In this document: positions 8,713 to 17,323 of the stretch, in pieces
How the letters are laid out: each line of letters starts with the position of its first letter
How positions within the stretch are numbered: position 1 is the stretch's first letter
Source: Paraburkholderia sp. BCC1886
GTDB lineage: Bacteria > Pseudomonadota > Gammaproteobacteria > Burkholderiales > Burkholderiaceae
Direction of reading: 5' to 3'
Assembly (NCBI RefSeq): GCF_900996245.1
Contig: NZ_CAAJGK010000107.1
Span: forward strand, 259,099 to 323,098
DNA: 64,000 bases
Translations under genes and position numbers: made by a program
The notes under the pieces: generated by a model
Told to the model about the DNA's origin: nothing
What the model saw: the letters and a program-made list of their open reading frames with translations, nothing else
Database searches by the model: none

Positions 8713-10131
8713 GTGTCCCGAACTGCCCCTCATCGCCGCTCGCCGAAGCGCCAGAAGCCAGCGCCTGCGCCGCGCGCACGCGTCATTACCGGCGACGAGC
8801 CGATCATCGACATCGTTTCGCTCGATATGGAAGCGCGCGGCGTCGGTCGTACCGCTGGCGAAGACGGCACGCCCGGCAAAGTCGTGTTCGTCGAAGGCGC
8901 GTTGCCGGGCGAGCGCGTCAGTTATACGACGCATCGCAGCAAGGCAAAATTCGAGCAGGCCGAAGTGGTGCAGGTGCTGCGCGAAAGCGTGATTCGCACG
9001 ACCCCCAAATGCGTTTACTTCGATACCTGCGGCGGCTGTTCGATGCAGCATCTGGACATTCGCGCGCAGGTCGCCGTCAAGCAGCGCGTGCTCGAAGACA
9101 ATCTGCAGCATCTGGGCCGCCTGCGGCCCGAGACGGTGTTCCGGCCGATTCATGGGCCGGCGTGGGGCTACCGGTATCGCGCGCGTCTCGCTGTGCGTTA
9201 TCTGCCGGAAAAAGGCGGCATGCGCATCGGCTTTCATGAGAAGAAGAGCAGCAACATCGCGGATATGAAGACCTGCGAGGTGCTGCCGCCGGCCATTTCG
9301 GCGATGCTGATGCCGCTGCGCTTCATGATCCGCAAGCTGTCCATTCATGACCGTCTGCCGCAGATCGAACTGGCGGTGGGTTCGTCGGTCACCGCGCTGG
9401 TGCTGCGCAATCTCGATCCTCTGAGCGCCGCCGACGAGCAGCTTCTGCGCGATTTCGCCGACGAACACAAGGTGCAATGGTGGCTGCAGCCGGGCGGTCC
9501 GGAGACGGTCGCACCGTTTTATCCGCTCGACGGCGAGCTCGACTACACGTTGCCGGAGTTCGGCATCCGCATGCCGTTCAAGCCGACCGATTTCACCCAG
9601 GTGAATCACGCGATCAATCGTGTGCTGGTGAGCCGCGCGCTGCGACTGCTGGCGCCCGCCGCGGGCGACCGCGTGCTGGATCTTTTCTGCGGCATCGGCA
9701 ACTTCACGTTGCCGCTCGCGCGGATTGCGCGGGAAGTAGTGGGTATCGAAGGCAGCGAGGTGCTGACATCGCGTGCGCTCGCCAATGCCGGGCTGAACGG
9801 CGTGGCGGGGCATACGTCGTTTGCCTGCCGCAATCTGTTCGAGGTCGGCGCCGACGATATGCGCGCGCTCGGCCACTTCGATAAATACCTGATCGATCCG
9901 CCGCGGGAGGGTGCGCTGGCGGTCGCGAGAGCGCTCGCGGAAATCGCCCAGAGCGGTCAGGGCTCGCTGCCGGAGCGTATTGTTTATGTGTCGTGCAATC
10001 CGGCGACGCTTGCGCGCGATGCCGGCGTGCTCGTGAACGACGCCGGGTATCGGCTGGTGGGAGCGGGCGTGGTGAACATGTTCCCGCACACGTCGCACGT
10101 GGAGTCGATCGCGTTATTCGAACGAGGTTGA
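8713..10131 (+). CDS. rlmD: 23S rRNA (uracil(1939)-C(5))-methyltransferase RlmD
   Basis: SAM-dependent methyltransferase that makes m5U1939 in 23S rRNA, 472 residues. An N-terminal basic leader is followed by a TRAM domain (about residues 22-85). Four iron-sulfur cysteines are present: C100, C106 and C109 in CVYFDTCGGCSMQH, and C188 in MKTCEVLPP. SAM motif I is VLDLFCGIGNFTLPLA, and the catalytic cysteine is C428 in YVSCNPATLARD. The start is GTG at 8713, preceded by AGGAAG about 7 nt upstream. Transcription ends at the strong hairpin at 10192-10234. Confidence 0.95.
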   Translation: MSRTAPHRRSPKRQKPAPAPRARVITGDEPIIDIVSLDMEARGVGRTAGEDGTPGKVVFVEGALPGERVSYTTHRSKAKFEQAEVVQVLRESVIRTTPKCVYFDTCGGCSMQHLDIRAQVAVKQRVLEDNLQHLGRLRPETVFRPIHGPAWGYRYRARLAVRYLPEKGGMRIGFHEKKSSNIADMKTCEVLPPAISAMLMPLRFMIRKLSIHDRLPQIELAVGSSVTALVLRNLDPLSAADEQLLRDFADEHKVQWWLQPGGPETVAPFYPLDGELDYTLPEFGIRMPFKPTDFTQVNHAINRVLVSRALRLLAPAAGDRVLDLFCGIGNFTLPLARIAREVVGIEGSEVLTSRALANAGLNGVAGHTSFACRNLFEVGADDMRALGHFDKYLIDPPREGALAVARALAEIAQSGQGSLPERIVYVSCNPATLARDAGVLVNDAGYRLVGAGVVNMFPHTSHVESIALFERG

Positions 10132-10191
10132 TGCGCGGGAGATCGGGGTCTTTGGGCCTCGGCCCTTCGGAGCTGGCGGCGCTCGATGTTA

Positions 10192-10234
10192 AAAGCAAAA
10201 CGCCACGACTTTCAAGGTCGTGGCGTTTTGCTTT
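10192..10234. terminator. Bidirectional intrinsic terminator between rlmD and bamD
   Basis: Perfect 18-bp stem (10192-10209 with 10217-10234) and a 7-nt loop. The outer pairs are A/T runs, so both strands get a T-rich 3' end. It sits between two convergent genes and should stop both transcripts. Confidence 0.9.
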
Positions 10235-10250
10235 GAGCAGTAGGTGCAGC

Positions 10251-11111
10251 TTAAAACTGCCACCACTGTTTCGCGGTACCGGGTCTTGCATGGCCCGTGA
10301 TATACGGGCTGTCCGGGAACGTGCCGGCGAGAATTCGCTTGGTGTCGTCGGCCAGTTGCGGCTGGTTCAGTCTCTCGTACGACAGCATCATGATGTGCAG
10401 TGCGTCTTCGATTGCCGGAGCATTCTTGTACTCCGTCAACGCCAGTTGCGCCCGGTTGATGGCAGCAACGTAAGCGCCACGGCGGTAGTAGTAGTCGGCC
10501 GCATGAACTTCATGCGATGCCAGCGCGTTCACGATATAGCGCATGCGCTGAGCGGCGTCCGGCGCATACTTGCTGTTCGGATATTTGTCGACCACGACTT
10601 TGAACGCGTCGTACGATTCGCGGAGCGACTTCGGATCGCGTTCGCTCATGTCCTGGCCGGAGAAGCGGCCGAACAGACCCAGATCGTCGTTGAAGTGGAT
10701 CATGCCCTTCAGGTAGTACGCGTAGGAGATGTCCGGGTGATCCGGGTGCAACTGGATGAAGCGGTCGATGGCCTGGTCGGCGGCGGCGTTTTCGTTATCT
10801 TTCCAGTTGCAGTAGGCCACGTTGATCTGGGCCTGCTGGGCGAAATGGCCGAACGGGTCGCGGCCTTCAAGCATTTCGAAGTACTTCGCGCACTTGCCGA
10901 AGTCTCCGCCGCTCAAGGCGTCGTTCGCCTCCGTATATAATTTGTTGTTGTTCCACGTAGCCGTTTCGTCGGTCTTTTCCGGCAGACCGTGACAAGCCGC
11001 AACAACGGCGACGGCTGCGGCACACGCAATGTATCCGGCCACTTTTCTGGCCGTCTTCTTGATGGCCGCCAAATTGTTCGCCGCTTCAGTGATGGTGTTC
11101 AAGGCTCGCAT
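10251..11111 (-). CDS. bamD: Outer membrane protein assembly factor BamD
   Basis: Essential lipoprotein of the BAM complex that inserts beta-barrel proteins in the outer membrane, 286 residues. A charged N-terminus is followed by a hydrophobic stretch and lipobox VAAC (C40), then TPR repeats: LYTEANDALSGGDFGKCAKYFEMLEG, FIQLHPDHPDISYAYYLKG and VVDKYPNSKYAPDAAQRM (segments shortened). The ATG at 11111 was chosen because it precedes the signal peptide; the open frame upstream is arginine-rich non-coding sequence antisense to rluD. It is divergent from rluD with only 38 bp between start codons. Confidence 0.93.
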   Translation of the reverse strand: MRALNTITEAANNLAAIKKTARKVAGYIACAAAVAVVAACHGLPEKTDETATWNNNKLYTEANDALSGGDFGKCAKYFEMLEGRDPFGHFAQQAQINVAYCNWKDNENAAADQAIDRFIQLHPDHPDISYAYYLKGMIHFNDDLGLFGRFSGQDMSERDPKSLRESYDAFKVVVDKYPNSKYAPDAAQRMRYIVNALASHEVHAADYYYRRGAYVAAINRAQLALTEYKNAPAIEDALHIMMLSYERLNQPQLADDTKRILAGTFPDSPYITGHARPGTAKQWWQF

Positions 11112-11149
11112 TTTCCAGTCTAGCTTTACGTCCAGGTGACCCAGACTCA

Positions 11150-12565
11150 ATGACCCGCTCAAATACTCCAGGCGCCGCAACCGGTGCCGGGAATAGCAAC
11201 GAAGATTATAGCGTAAGCGCCGACCCCTCCGACGTGTTGGGGGCCGATGCGCTCGACGACGACCTGGCCGGCGAGGCCCTTGCCGCCGCGGCAGCCGCCG
11301 CACTCGTGCCGACCGTCGCCAATCGCGTCACCGACGAGACGCCGCGCAGCATCGTGGTGCCGGACGAACTGGCCGGGGAGCGCCTCGACAAGGTCATGGC
11401 GCGGCTGTTTCCCGAGTTCTCCCGCAATCGCCTGCAAAGCTGGATCGAAGCGCAGCGGGTGCACGTCGACGGCAAGCCGGCAAAGATCCGCCAGCCGGTG
11501 CCGCTCGGCGCCACGATTGAGCTCACGCCCGACCTGCTGCCCGAGCAACTGGCCTTCACGCCGGAGCCGGTGCCGCTCGAAATCGTCTATGAAGACGACA
11601 CCCTGGTGGTCATCAACAAGCCCGCCGGCATGGTCGTGCACCCGGCCGCGGGCAATTGGAGCGGCACTGTCCTCAACGGGCTGCTGTACCGCTACGGCGA
11701 TGCCGCCGCCGGCCTGCCGCGCGCGGGTATCGTGCACCGGCTCGACAAGGAAACCTCCGGGTTGATGGTCGTGGCCCGCACGCTCGAGGCGCAAACCGAC
11801 CTCGTGCGGCAGTTGCAGGCGCGCACGGTCAAGCGTCGCTATCTGGCGCTGGTGTGGGGCAACATGCCCGAAGAAGGCACCATCGACGCGCCCATCGGCC
11901 GCGATCCGCGCGAGCGCACCCGCATGGCGGTGGTGACGAGCGCATCGGGCAAACCGGCGCGTACGCATTTCCGCCGCGTCGATACGGCGATCTGGCAGCA
12001 GCAGCCGGTAACGGCCATCCATTGCGATCTGGAGACCGGCCGCACGCATCAGATTCGCGTGCATCTGGCGCATACCGGGCATCCGCTGCTCGGCGATCCG
12101 GTCTACGGGCATGCGCGCGGCCGGCGCTCAGTGAAGCCGCTGCCGGACGGTTTCGCCCGCCAGGCGCTGCATGCCTGGCGACTCGGCCTGATCCATCCGA
12201 AAACCGGCCGCACCATGCAATGGCGCGCCGACGTGCCGGAAGATATGGAAAGACTGTCGGCGGCGCTGGGCCTTGGGCGCGACGATGCCGGCGAGTTCGA
12301 CCAGACCTACTACGAGGACGAAGACTACGACGCGTCGCTCGACGAGGACGATGAAGAAGACGACGCGCTCGACGCCGGCGACGACTACAACGACGCGGAC
12401 GAAGACGAAGACGCCAGCGACGAAGAGCACGACGAAAAGCACGACGAAGAGCACGACGAAGAGCACGACGACGCGCACGACGACGCGCATGACGACGCGC
12501 ACGACAACGCGCACGACGACCAGGAGCAAGACTCCGATCCTCACGGCAAGGACCCCCACGCATGA
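11150..12565 (+). CDS. rluD: 23S rRNA pseudouridine(1911/1915/1917) synthase RluD with acidic His-rich tail
   Basis: Isomerises three uridines in helix 69 of 23S rRNA. The 471 residues comprise an Ala-rich leader (1-68), an S4 RNA-binding domain (about 70-130), and the RluA/RluD catalytic domain with GIVHRLDKETSGLMVV (catalytic D199) and ETGRTHQIRVHLAHTGHPLLGDPVYG. A C-terminal extension of about 95 residues is dominated by Asp, Glu and His and contains eight 4-residue repeats. E. coli RluD is 326 residues, so both ends are extended. The stop overlaps the pgeF start (ATGA, 12562-12565). The catalytic call is firm; the tail's function is unknown. Confidence 0.94.
   Translation: MTRSNTPGAATGAGNSNEDYSVSADPSDVLGADALDDDLAGEALAAAAAAALVPTVANRVTDETPRSIVVPDELAGERLDKVMARLFPEFSRNRLQSWIEAQRVHVDGKPAKIRQPVPLGATIELTPDLLPEQLAFTPEPVPLEIVYEDDTLVVINKPAGMVVHPAAGNWSGTVLNGLLYRYGDAAAGLPRAGIVHRLDKETSGLMVVARTLEAQTDLVRQLQARTVKRRYLALVWGNMPEEGTIDAPIGRDPRERTRMAVVTSASGKPARTHFRRVDTAIWQQQPVTAIHCDLETGRTHQIRVHLAHTGHPLLGDPVYGHARGRRSVKPLPDGFARQALHAWRLGLIHPKTGRTMQWRADVPEDMERLSAALGLGRDDAGEFDQTYYEDEDYDASLDEDDEEDDALDAGDDYNDADEDEDASDEEHDEKHDEEHDEEHDDAHDDAHDDAHDNAHDDQEQDSDPHGKDPHA
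11205..11210 (-). promoter_or_regulatory. Candidate -10 box (TATAAT, minus strand) for bamD
   Basis: ATTATA on the plus strand reads TATAAT on the minus strand, 94 nt upstream of the bamD start. It is an exact consensus hexamer in a GC-rich setting and lies inside the 5' coding part of rluD. The expected -35 spacing holds no good match. Confidence 0.35.
12419..12514 (+). repeat. In-frame 12-bp tandem repeat encoding D-E/D-x-H units in the RluD tail
   Basis: Eight consecutive 12-bp units (type GACGAAGAGCAC or GACGACGCGCAC) encode DEEH, DEKH, DEEH, DEEH, DDAH, DDAH, DDAH, DNAH. All units keep the reading frame, so copy-number change would lengthen or shorten the tail without a frameshift. Confidence 0.9.
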
Positions 12566-13428
12566 GCCTGCCCGAGCTAGGTTTCGCCGACGTCGTAAAG
12601 CCAGCCTGGAACGTCTCGCTGCGAGTACGAGCGCTCGTCACCACGCGTAACGGCGGCGTGAGCGAGCCGCCGTTCGGTCGCTGGCAGAATGGCGTCGATC
12701 TGCCGGGCGGCCTGAATCTCGGCATGAAAGCCGGCGACGACCCGCTCGCGGTCGCTGCCAATCGCGCGCGGTTGCTGAAACTCGCGGGCGTCGACGAGGC
12801 CGCGTGGCTCGAGCAGATTCACGGTGCCGGCATCGTGAGCGCCGAACAGGCGCTCGCGCAGACGCGCACGGACGGCACGCCGACGCGCGCCGACGCCAGC
12901 GTCACCGATCGTCCGGGGACGGTCTGCGTGGTGATGGTCGCCGACTGCATGCCGGTGTTGATCTGCGATGCGGCCGGGCGCGCGGTCGGCGCGGCGCATG
13001 CGGGTTGGCGCGGTCTCGCCGCCGGCATCGTCGAACAGACCGCGCAGCGCGTGGCCGAACTCGCGGGCGCGGCGCCTCGCGAACTGCACGCGTACCTCGG
13101 TCCGTCGATCGGACCCAGCGCCTTCGAAGTCGGTGCGGATGTGCGCGACGCTTTCATGGCTAGCGCCGATACCACCGATACCGCACTACGCGAAGCCACC
13201 TCGAGCGCGTTCCTCCCGCATCCGCAAAACGCGGGCAAATATCTCGCCAATCTGCCTGCGCTCGCACGCTTGCGTTTGCAAAAGCTCGGCGTCACGCGGA
13301 TTAGCGGCGGCGACCTGTGCACGGTCACCGAACGCGAGCGTTTCTATTCCTACCGCCGCGATCGCGAAACCGGACGGATGGCCGCGCTCATCTGGCTCGA
13401 CGCCACGACGCAATCGATCAGCGACTGA
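12562..13428 (+). CDS. pgeF: Peptidoglycan editing factor PgeF (YfiH, multicopper-polyphenol oxidase family)
   Basis: Cytoplasmic zinc/copper protein of the DUF152/YfiH family; E. coli PgeF removes wrongly incorporated L-Ser from UDP-MurNAc-dipeptide intermediates. The 288 residues carry the conserved metal-site segments LEQIHGAG (H87), MVADCMPVLI (C129) and GAAHAGWRGLAAGI (H146), plus GPSIGPSAFEVG. It is translationally coupled to rluD, a common pairing. Some members act on purine nucleosides, so the exact activity is uncertain. Confidence 0.9.
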   Translation: MSLPELGFADVVKPAWNVSLRVRALVTTRNGGVSEPPFGRWQNGVDLPGGLNLGMKAGDDPLAVAANRARLLKLAGVDEAAWLEQIHGAGIVSAEQALAQTRTDGTPTRADASVTDRPGTVCVVMVADCMPVLICDAAGRAVGAAHAGWRGLAAGIVEQTAQRVAELAGAAPRELHAYLGPSIGPSAFEVGADVRDAFMASADTTDTALREATSSAFLPHPQNAGKYLANLPALARLRLQKLGVTRISGGDLCTVTERERFYSYRRDRETGRMAALIWLDATTQSISD

Positions 13429-13903
13429 CCGGCCGTCATAATCGTGTGCTAATTAGAACGTCCAGGAGGTTCGCGGATGCTTCGCGCAACGCGTTCCTCG
13501 ACACTCGGTTATGAGGGTTTATCGGGAGTCGCGCGAGCCAGTTTTGCTGCACTGCCAGAAATCTCCCCGCATGCGTCGATCTGCCGCCGAAACGCTCCGC
13601 CAACGAACGGATCGATGCGGATAAACGCTTGCAAAGCGGACGGTTTTTTCTTGTTCCGGTATGCCGATTCAATACGCCTTCAAAAGCGCGATCTTCTACA
13701 CAGGGAAAACGATAATTAAAAAACTATCGCACTGCGGCAAAATCGGGAACAAGCATTGACATGCCTTGCGATGGGGAGCAAGAATGTTCCTCACAGCTCC
13801 TCGTACAGGAACAGGGCGTGACGAGGTCGCGAGTCATCATTGCCCGCGTGCGCACGAACCTGCCTCTCAACCGTCCGCAAGGACTCACCGGTCAAAAGCA
13901 GGT
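13429..13903 (+). other. Non-coding region between pgeF and phaC
   Basis: 475 bp without a convincing gene. It contains the phaC promoter (13756-13785) and a roughly 110-nt 5' leader of phaC. An 80-codon frame at 13477-13719 has an AGGAGG sequence in front, but its third-position GC is about half, far below neighbouring genes. No tRNA or obvious riboswitch was seen. Confidence 0.7.
13756..13785 (+). promoter_or_regulatory. Sigma-70 promoter of the phaCAB operon
   Basis: The -35 is TTGACA (13756-13761, full consensus), the spacer is 18 bp, and the -10 is AAGAAT (13780-13785). The arrangement matches what I recall of the Cupriavidus necator phaC promoter. Transcription from about 13792 rules out the in-frame upstream starts at 13766 and 13784 and supports the phaC start at 13904. 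A TTGC-N8-GCAA dyad (13766-13781) overlaps the spacer and -10 box and could bind a repressor. Confidence 0.7.
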
Positions 13904-15919
13904 ATGGCAGCATCACATTCCCGAGCTTCCCCCCGCACGAAATCCTCGACGGAAGAGGCGCAGCCGGCTGGATCGAACAGCAACGGCGCGAGTGGCAGAA
14001 GCGGCACGAATACTCACGGCCCGGCCAACCCGACGCCGGCCGCGAGCATGCAGCAATTCTTCGAGACGTGGGTGAACGCCTGGCGTTCGTCGGGTGCAGC
14101 GCCCGGCGTCAATGGCTTGCCGTTCTCGTTTCCGCCCATGCCCGGCATGCCATCCGTGGGAATTCCGCCTGTCGGCCAATGGGGAATGCCCACGGGCGTC
14201 GGGGGAGGCGTCCCCGGTCTTCCTCCGGTCCCGTCCTTCCCCGGTCTGCCCGATTTCAGCAAACTGATGGGCGGCGCGATGCCTTCCATGCCGTCGTTCG
14301 CCGGGCTCAATCTGCCGACTGCCGCGATTCCCACCGAGCGTCTGCAGAAACTGCAAGCCGATTATTCGCGTGAAGCCATGGCGCTGATTCAACAGGCCAC
14401 GAGCGCGACGAACAAAACCCCCGAACTCAAGGACCGCCGTTTCAGTTCCGACGCGTGGACGTCGACGCCCGCATACGCATTCACCGCCGCCTGGTATCTG
14501 CTGAACGCGCGCTATCTGCAGGAGATGGTCGACGCGCTCGACGCCGAACCCAAGGTTCGCGAGCGCATCCGCTTCGCCGTTCAGCAATGGACCGCGGCGG
14601 CGTCGCCCTCGAACTTCTTCGCGTTGAATCCGGAAGCGCAGAAGACCTTGCTGGACAGTCAGGGCGAAAGTCTGCGGCAGGGCGTGATGAATCTGCTCGG
14701 CGACCTGCAGCGCGGCAAGATTTCACAAACCGACGAATCGGGTTTCGTGGTCGGCAAAAACCTCGCGAACACCGAAGGCTCGGTGGTGTTCGAAAACGAA
14801 CTGATGCAGGTCATCCAGTACAAGCCACGTACCGCGACCGTGCGCGAGCGGCCGCTGCTAATCGTGCCGCCGTGCATCAACAAGTTCTACATTCTCGACC
14901 TGCAACCGGATAACTCGCTCGTCGCCCACGGTCTCGATTCGGGGCACCAGGTGTTTCTCATCTCGTGGCGCAATGCGGATGCATCGATCGCGCACAAGAC
15001 GTGGGACGACTACATTGCCGAGGGCGTGCTGCAAGCCATCGCGACCGTGAGCAAGATCAGCGGGCGCGAGCAGATCAACACGCTCGGCTTCTGCGTTGGC
15101 GGCACGATGCTCGCCACCGCGCTCGCCGTCGCGGCCGCGCGCGGCGAACATCCGGCGGCATCGATGACGCTGCTCACCGCGATGCTCGATTTCAGCGATA
15201 CCGGCGTGCTCGACGTGTTCGTCGACGAGGCTCACGTGCAGATGCGCGAGCAAAGCATCGGCGGTAAGAACGGCGCGGCACCCGGCCTGATGCGCGGCTC
15301 CGAATTCGCCAACACGTTCTCGTTCCTGCGCCCCAACGACCTGGTGTGGAACTACGTGGTCGACAACTACCTGAAGGGCCGCACGCCGGTTCCTTTCGAC
15401 CTGCTGTACTGGAACAGCGACTCGACCAGTCTGCCCGGCCCGATGGTCTGCTGGTATCTGCGCAATACGTATCTCGAGAACCGTCTGCGCGAGCCGGGTG
15501 TCGTCACCACGTGCGGCGAGCCGATCGACCTGTCGAAAATCGACGTGCCGACCTTCATCTACGGGTCGCGCGAAGACCATATCGTGCCGTGGCAGACCGC
15601 TTATGCATCGGTGCCGCTGCTGTCCGGTCCGCTGAAATTCGTGCTCGGCGCGTCGGGCCACATTGCGGGCGTGATCAATCCGCCTGCAAAGAAAAAGCGC
15701 AATTTCTGGATGCTGTCCGGCGACGCACAAACGCTGCCGGAGACGGCGGACGAATGGTTCGAGCAGGCCGACGAAGTGCCGGGTAGCTGGTGGCCGGAAT
15801 GGACCACGTGGCTCGACCAGTACGGGGGCAAGAAAGTGAAGCCGCGGGCCGACGCGGGATCGGCCGGGTTTCCGGTCATCGAGCCGGCACCGGGCCGCTA
15901 TGTACAGCAGCGTGAGTAG
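13904..15919 (+). CDS. phaC: Class I poly(R)-hydroxyalkanoate synthase PhaC
   Basis: Polymerises (R)-3-hydroxyacyl-CoA into PHA on granules, 671 residues. The first about 85 residues are Ser/Pro/Gly-rich, followed by Gly/Pro-rich sequence and then the PhaC N-domain (DRRFSSDAWTSTPAYAFTAAWYLLNARYLQ in two parts). The lipase-like box GFCVGG holds the nucleophile C397; D558 (SREDHIVPW) and H586 (ASGHIAGV) complete the triad. The ATG at 13904 was chosen because it follows the mapped promoter and has AGCAGG upstream. Class I synthases are usually near 590 residues, so the N-terminal part is longer than average. It heads the phaCAB-R locus. Confidence 0.96.
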   Translation: MAASHSRASPRTKSSTEEAQPAGSNSNGASGRSGTNTHGPANPTPAASMQQFFETWVNAWRSSGAAPGVNGLPFSFPPMPGMPSVGIPPVGQWGMPTGVGGGVPGLPPVPSFPGLPDFSKLMGGAMPSMPSFAGLNLPTAAIPTERLQKLQADYSREAMALIQQATSATNKTPELKDRRFSSDAWTSTPAYAFTAAWYLLNARYLQEMVDALDAEPKVRERIRFAVQQWTAAASPSNFFALNPEAQKTLLDSQGESLRQGVMNLLGDLQRGKISQTDESGFVVGKNLANTEGSVVFENELMQVIQYKPRTATVRERPLLIVPPCINKFYILDLQPDNSLVAHGLDSGHQVFLISWRNADASIAHKTWDDYIAEGVLQAIATVSKISGREQINTLGFCVGGTMLATALAVAAARGEHPAASMTLLTAMLDFSDTGVLDVFVDEAHVQMREQSIGGKNGAAPGLMRGSEFANTFSFLRPNDLVWNYVVDNYLKGRTPVPFDLLYWNSDSTSLPGPMVCWYLRNTYLENRLREPGVVTTCGEPIDLSKIDVPTFIYGSREDHIVPWQTAYASVPLLSGPLKFVLGASGHIAGVINPPAKKKRNFWMLSGDAQTLPETADEWFEQADEVPGSWWPEWTTWLDQYGGKKVKPRADAGSAGFPVIEPAPGRYVQQRE

Positions 15920-15977
15920 AGCCGTGAGCCGAGGGCGTGACTTGAGGCTCTAACCCGGCGCTGTCCCGCGGCGCCAC

Positions 15978-16042
15978 GGCCCGGACCAACGGCCCGGACC
16001 AACGGCCCGGACCAACGGCCCGGACCGTCGGCCCGGATCAAC
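15978..16042 (+). repeat. 13-bp tandem repeat between phaC and phaA
   Basis: Five copies of a 13-bp unit GGCCCGGACCAAC. The first three are identical, the fourth ends GTC, and the fifth has one change (GATCAAC). The unit contains the near-palindrome GGCCCGGACC. It lies 58 nt after the phaC stop and 100 nt before phaA. Confidence 0.9.
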
Positions 16043-16141
16043 AGCCGCGCCGGCCGCGACGACGAAGGCGCGCATGCAACGGAATTTTCAACTTGACGGG
16101 CAACGGCGTGGCATCAGCCGACGAGCCCGGAGGACAAGCAA

Positions 16142-17323
16142 ATGACTGATGTAGTGATCGTATCGGCAGCCCGCACGGGCGTCGGCAAATTCGGCGGATC
16201 GCTGGCGAAGATCGCCGCGCCCGATCTCGGCGCGGCCGTCGTGCGCGCGGTGCTCGAACGCTCGGGGCTGAAGCCCGAGCAGGTCAGCGAGGTGATTCTC
16301 GGGCAGGTGTTGACGGCGGGCTCGGGCCAGAACCCGGCGCGTCAGTCGCTGATCAAGGCGGGTCTGCCGGCCTCCGTGCCGGGCATGACCATCAACAAGG
16401 TGTGCGGTTCGGGTCTGAAGGCCGTGATGCTGGCGGCCAACGCGATCATTGCGGGCGACGCCGACATCGTGATTGCGGGCGGTCAGGAGAACATGAGCGC
16501 CGCACCGCACGTGCTGCCGGGTTCGCGTGACGGGTTCCGCATGGGCGACGCGAAGCTGATCGACTCGATGATCGTCGACGGCCTGTGGGACGTGTACAAC
16601 CAGTACCACATGGGCGTTACCGCGGAAAACGTCGCACGCGAATACGGCATCACGCGCGAACAGCAGGATGCGTTCGCGGCGCTGTCGCAGAACAAGGCGG
16701 AAGCCGCGCAGAAGTCCGGCCGTTTCGACGACGAAATCGTGCCGGTCGAGATTCCGCAGCGCAAAGGCGAGCCGCTGCGTTTCGCGACCGACGAATTCGT
16801 GCGTCACGGCGTGACGGCCGAATCGCTGGCCGGCCTCAAGCCGGCGTTTTCGAAGGAAGGCACGGTCACGGCGGCCAACGCGTCCGGTCTGAACGACGGC
16901 GCGGCCGCGGTGCTGGTGATGTCGGCAAAGAAAGCCGAGGCGCTCGGCCTGACGCCGCTTGCGCGCATCAAGGCCTACGCCAATGCCGGCGTCGATCCGA
17001 AGGTGATGGGCATGGGCCCCGTGCCGGCATCGCGCCGCTGCCTCGAGCGCGCGGGCTGGACGCCGGCCGACCTCGACCTGATGGAAATCAACGAAGCGTT
17101 TGCGGCACAGGCGCTGGCCGTTCATCAGCAGATGGGCTGGGACACGTCGAAGGTCAACGTGAACGGCGGCGCGATTGCCATCGGTCACCCGATCGGCGCG
17201 TCCGGTTGCCGGATTCTCGTCACGCTGCTGTACGAAATGCAGAAGCGCGATGCGAAGAAGGGCCTGGCATCGCTCTGTATCGGCGGCGGTATGGGTGTGG
17301 CGCTGGCGCTCGAGCGTGCCTGA
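16142..17323 (+). CDS. phaA: Acetyl-CoA C-acetyltransferase (beta-ketothiolase) PhaA
   Basis: Condenses two acetyl-CoA to acetoacetyl-CoA, the first step of PHB synthesis. The 393 residues carry all catalytic positions at canonical numbers: nucleophile C88 (NKVCGSGLKAV), H349 (AIGHPIGASG) and C379 (LCIGGGMG). NEAFAAQALAV is also conserved. It lies downstream of phaC and upstream of phaB on one strand. Upstream are the 13-bp repeats; a GAGGAC sequence just before the ATG could act as ribosome-binding site. Confidence 0.96.
   Translation: MTDVVIVSAARTGVGKFGGSLAKIAAPDLGAAVVRAVLERSGLKPEQVSEVILGQVLTAGSGQNPARQSLIKAGLPASVPGMTINKVCGSGLKAVMLAANAIIAGDADIVIAGGQENMSAAPHVLPGSRDGFRMGDAKLIDSMIVDGLWDVYNQYHMGVTAENVAREYGITREQQDAFAALSQNKAEAAQKSGRFDDEIVPVEIPQRKGEPLRFATDEFVRHGVTAESLAGLKPAFSKEGTVTAANASGLNDGAAAVLVMSAKKAEALGLTPLARIKAYANAGVDPKVMGMGPVPASRRCLERAGWTPADLDLMEINEAFAAQALAVHQQMGWDTSKVNVNGGAIAIGHPIGASGCRILVTLLYEMQKRDAKKGLASLCIGGGMGVALALERA

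Noticed and set aside
7921..10098. 725-codon open frame on the minus strand across the exonuclease and rlmD genes
   Set aside because: It is antisense to two clear genes with intact catalytic motifs. The product is His/Arg/Ala-rich without any recognisable domain, as expected for chance frames in GC-rich DNA.
12128..12559. Valine-rich membrane-like frame on the minus strand
   Set aside because: It is the complement of the GAC/GAG-rich acidic repeat of rluD, which automatically reads as Val/Leu. There is no independent support.
13761..14075. Small frame overlapping the phaC start
   Set aside because: It overlaps the phaC promoter and coding sequence in another frame and has no ribosome-binding site or family features.
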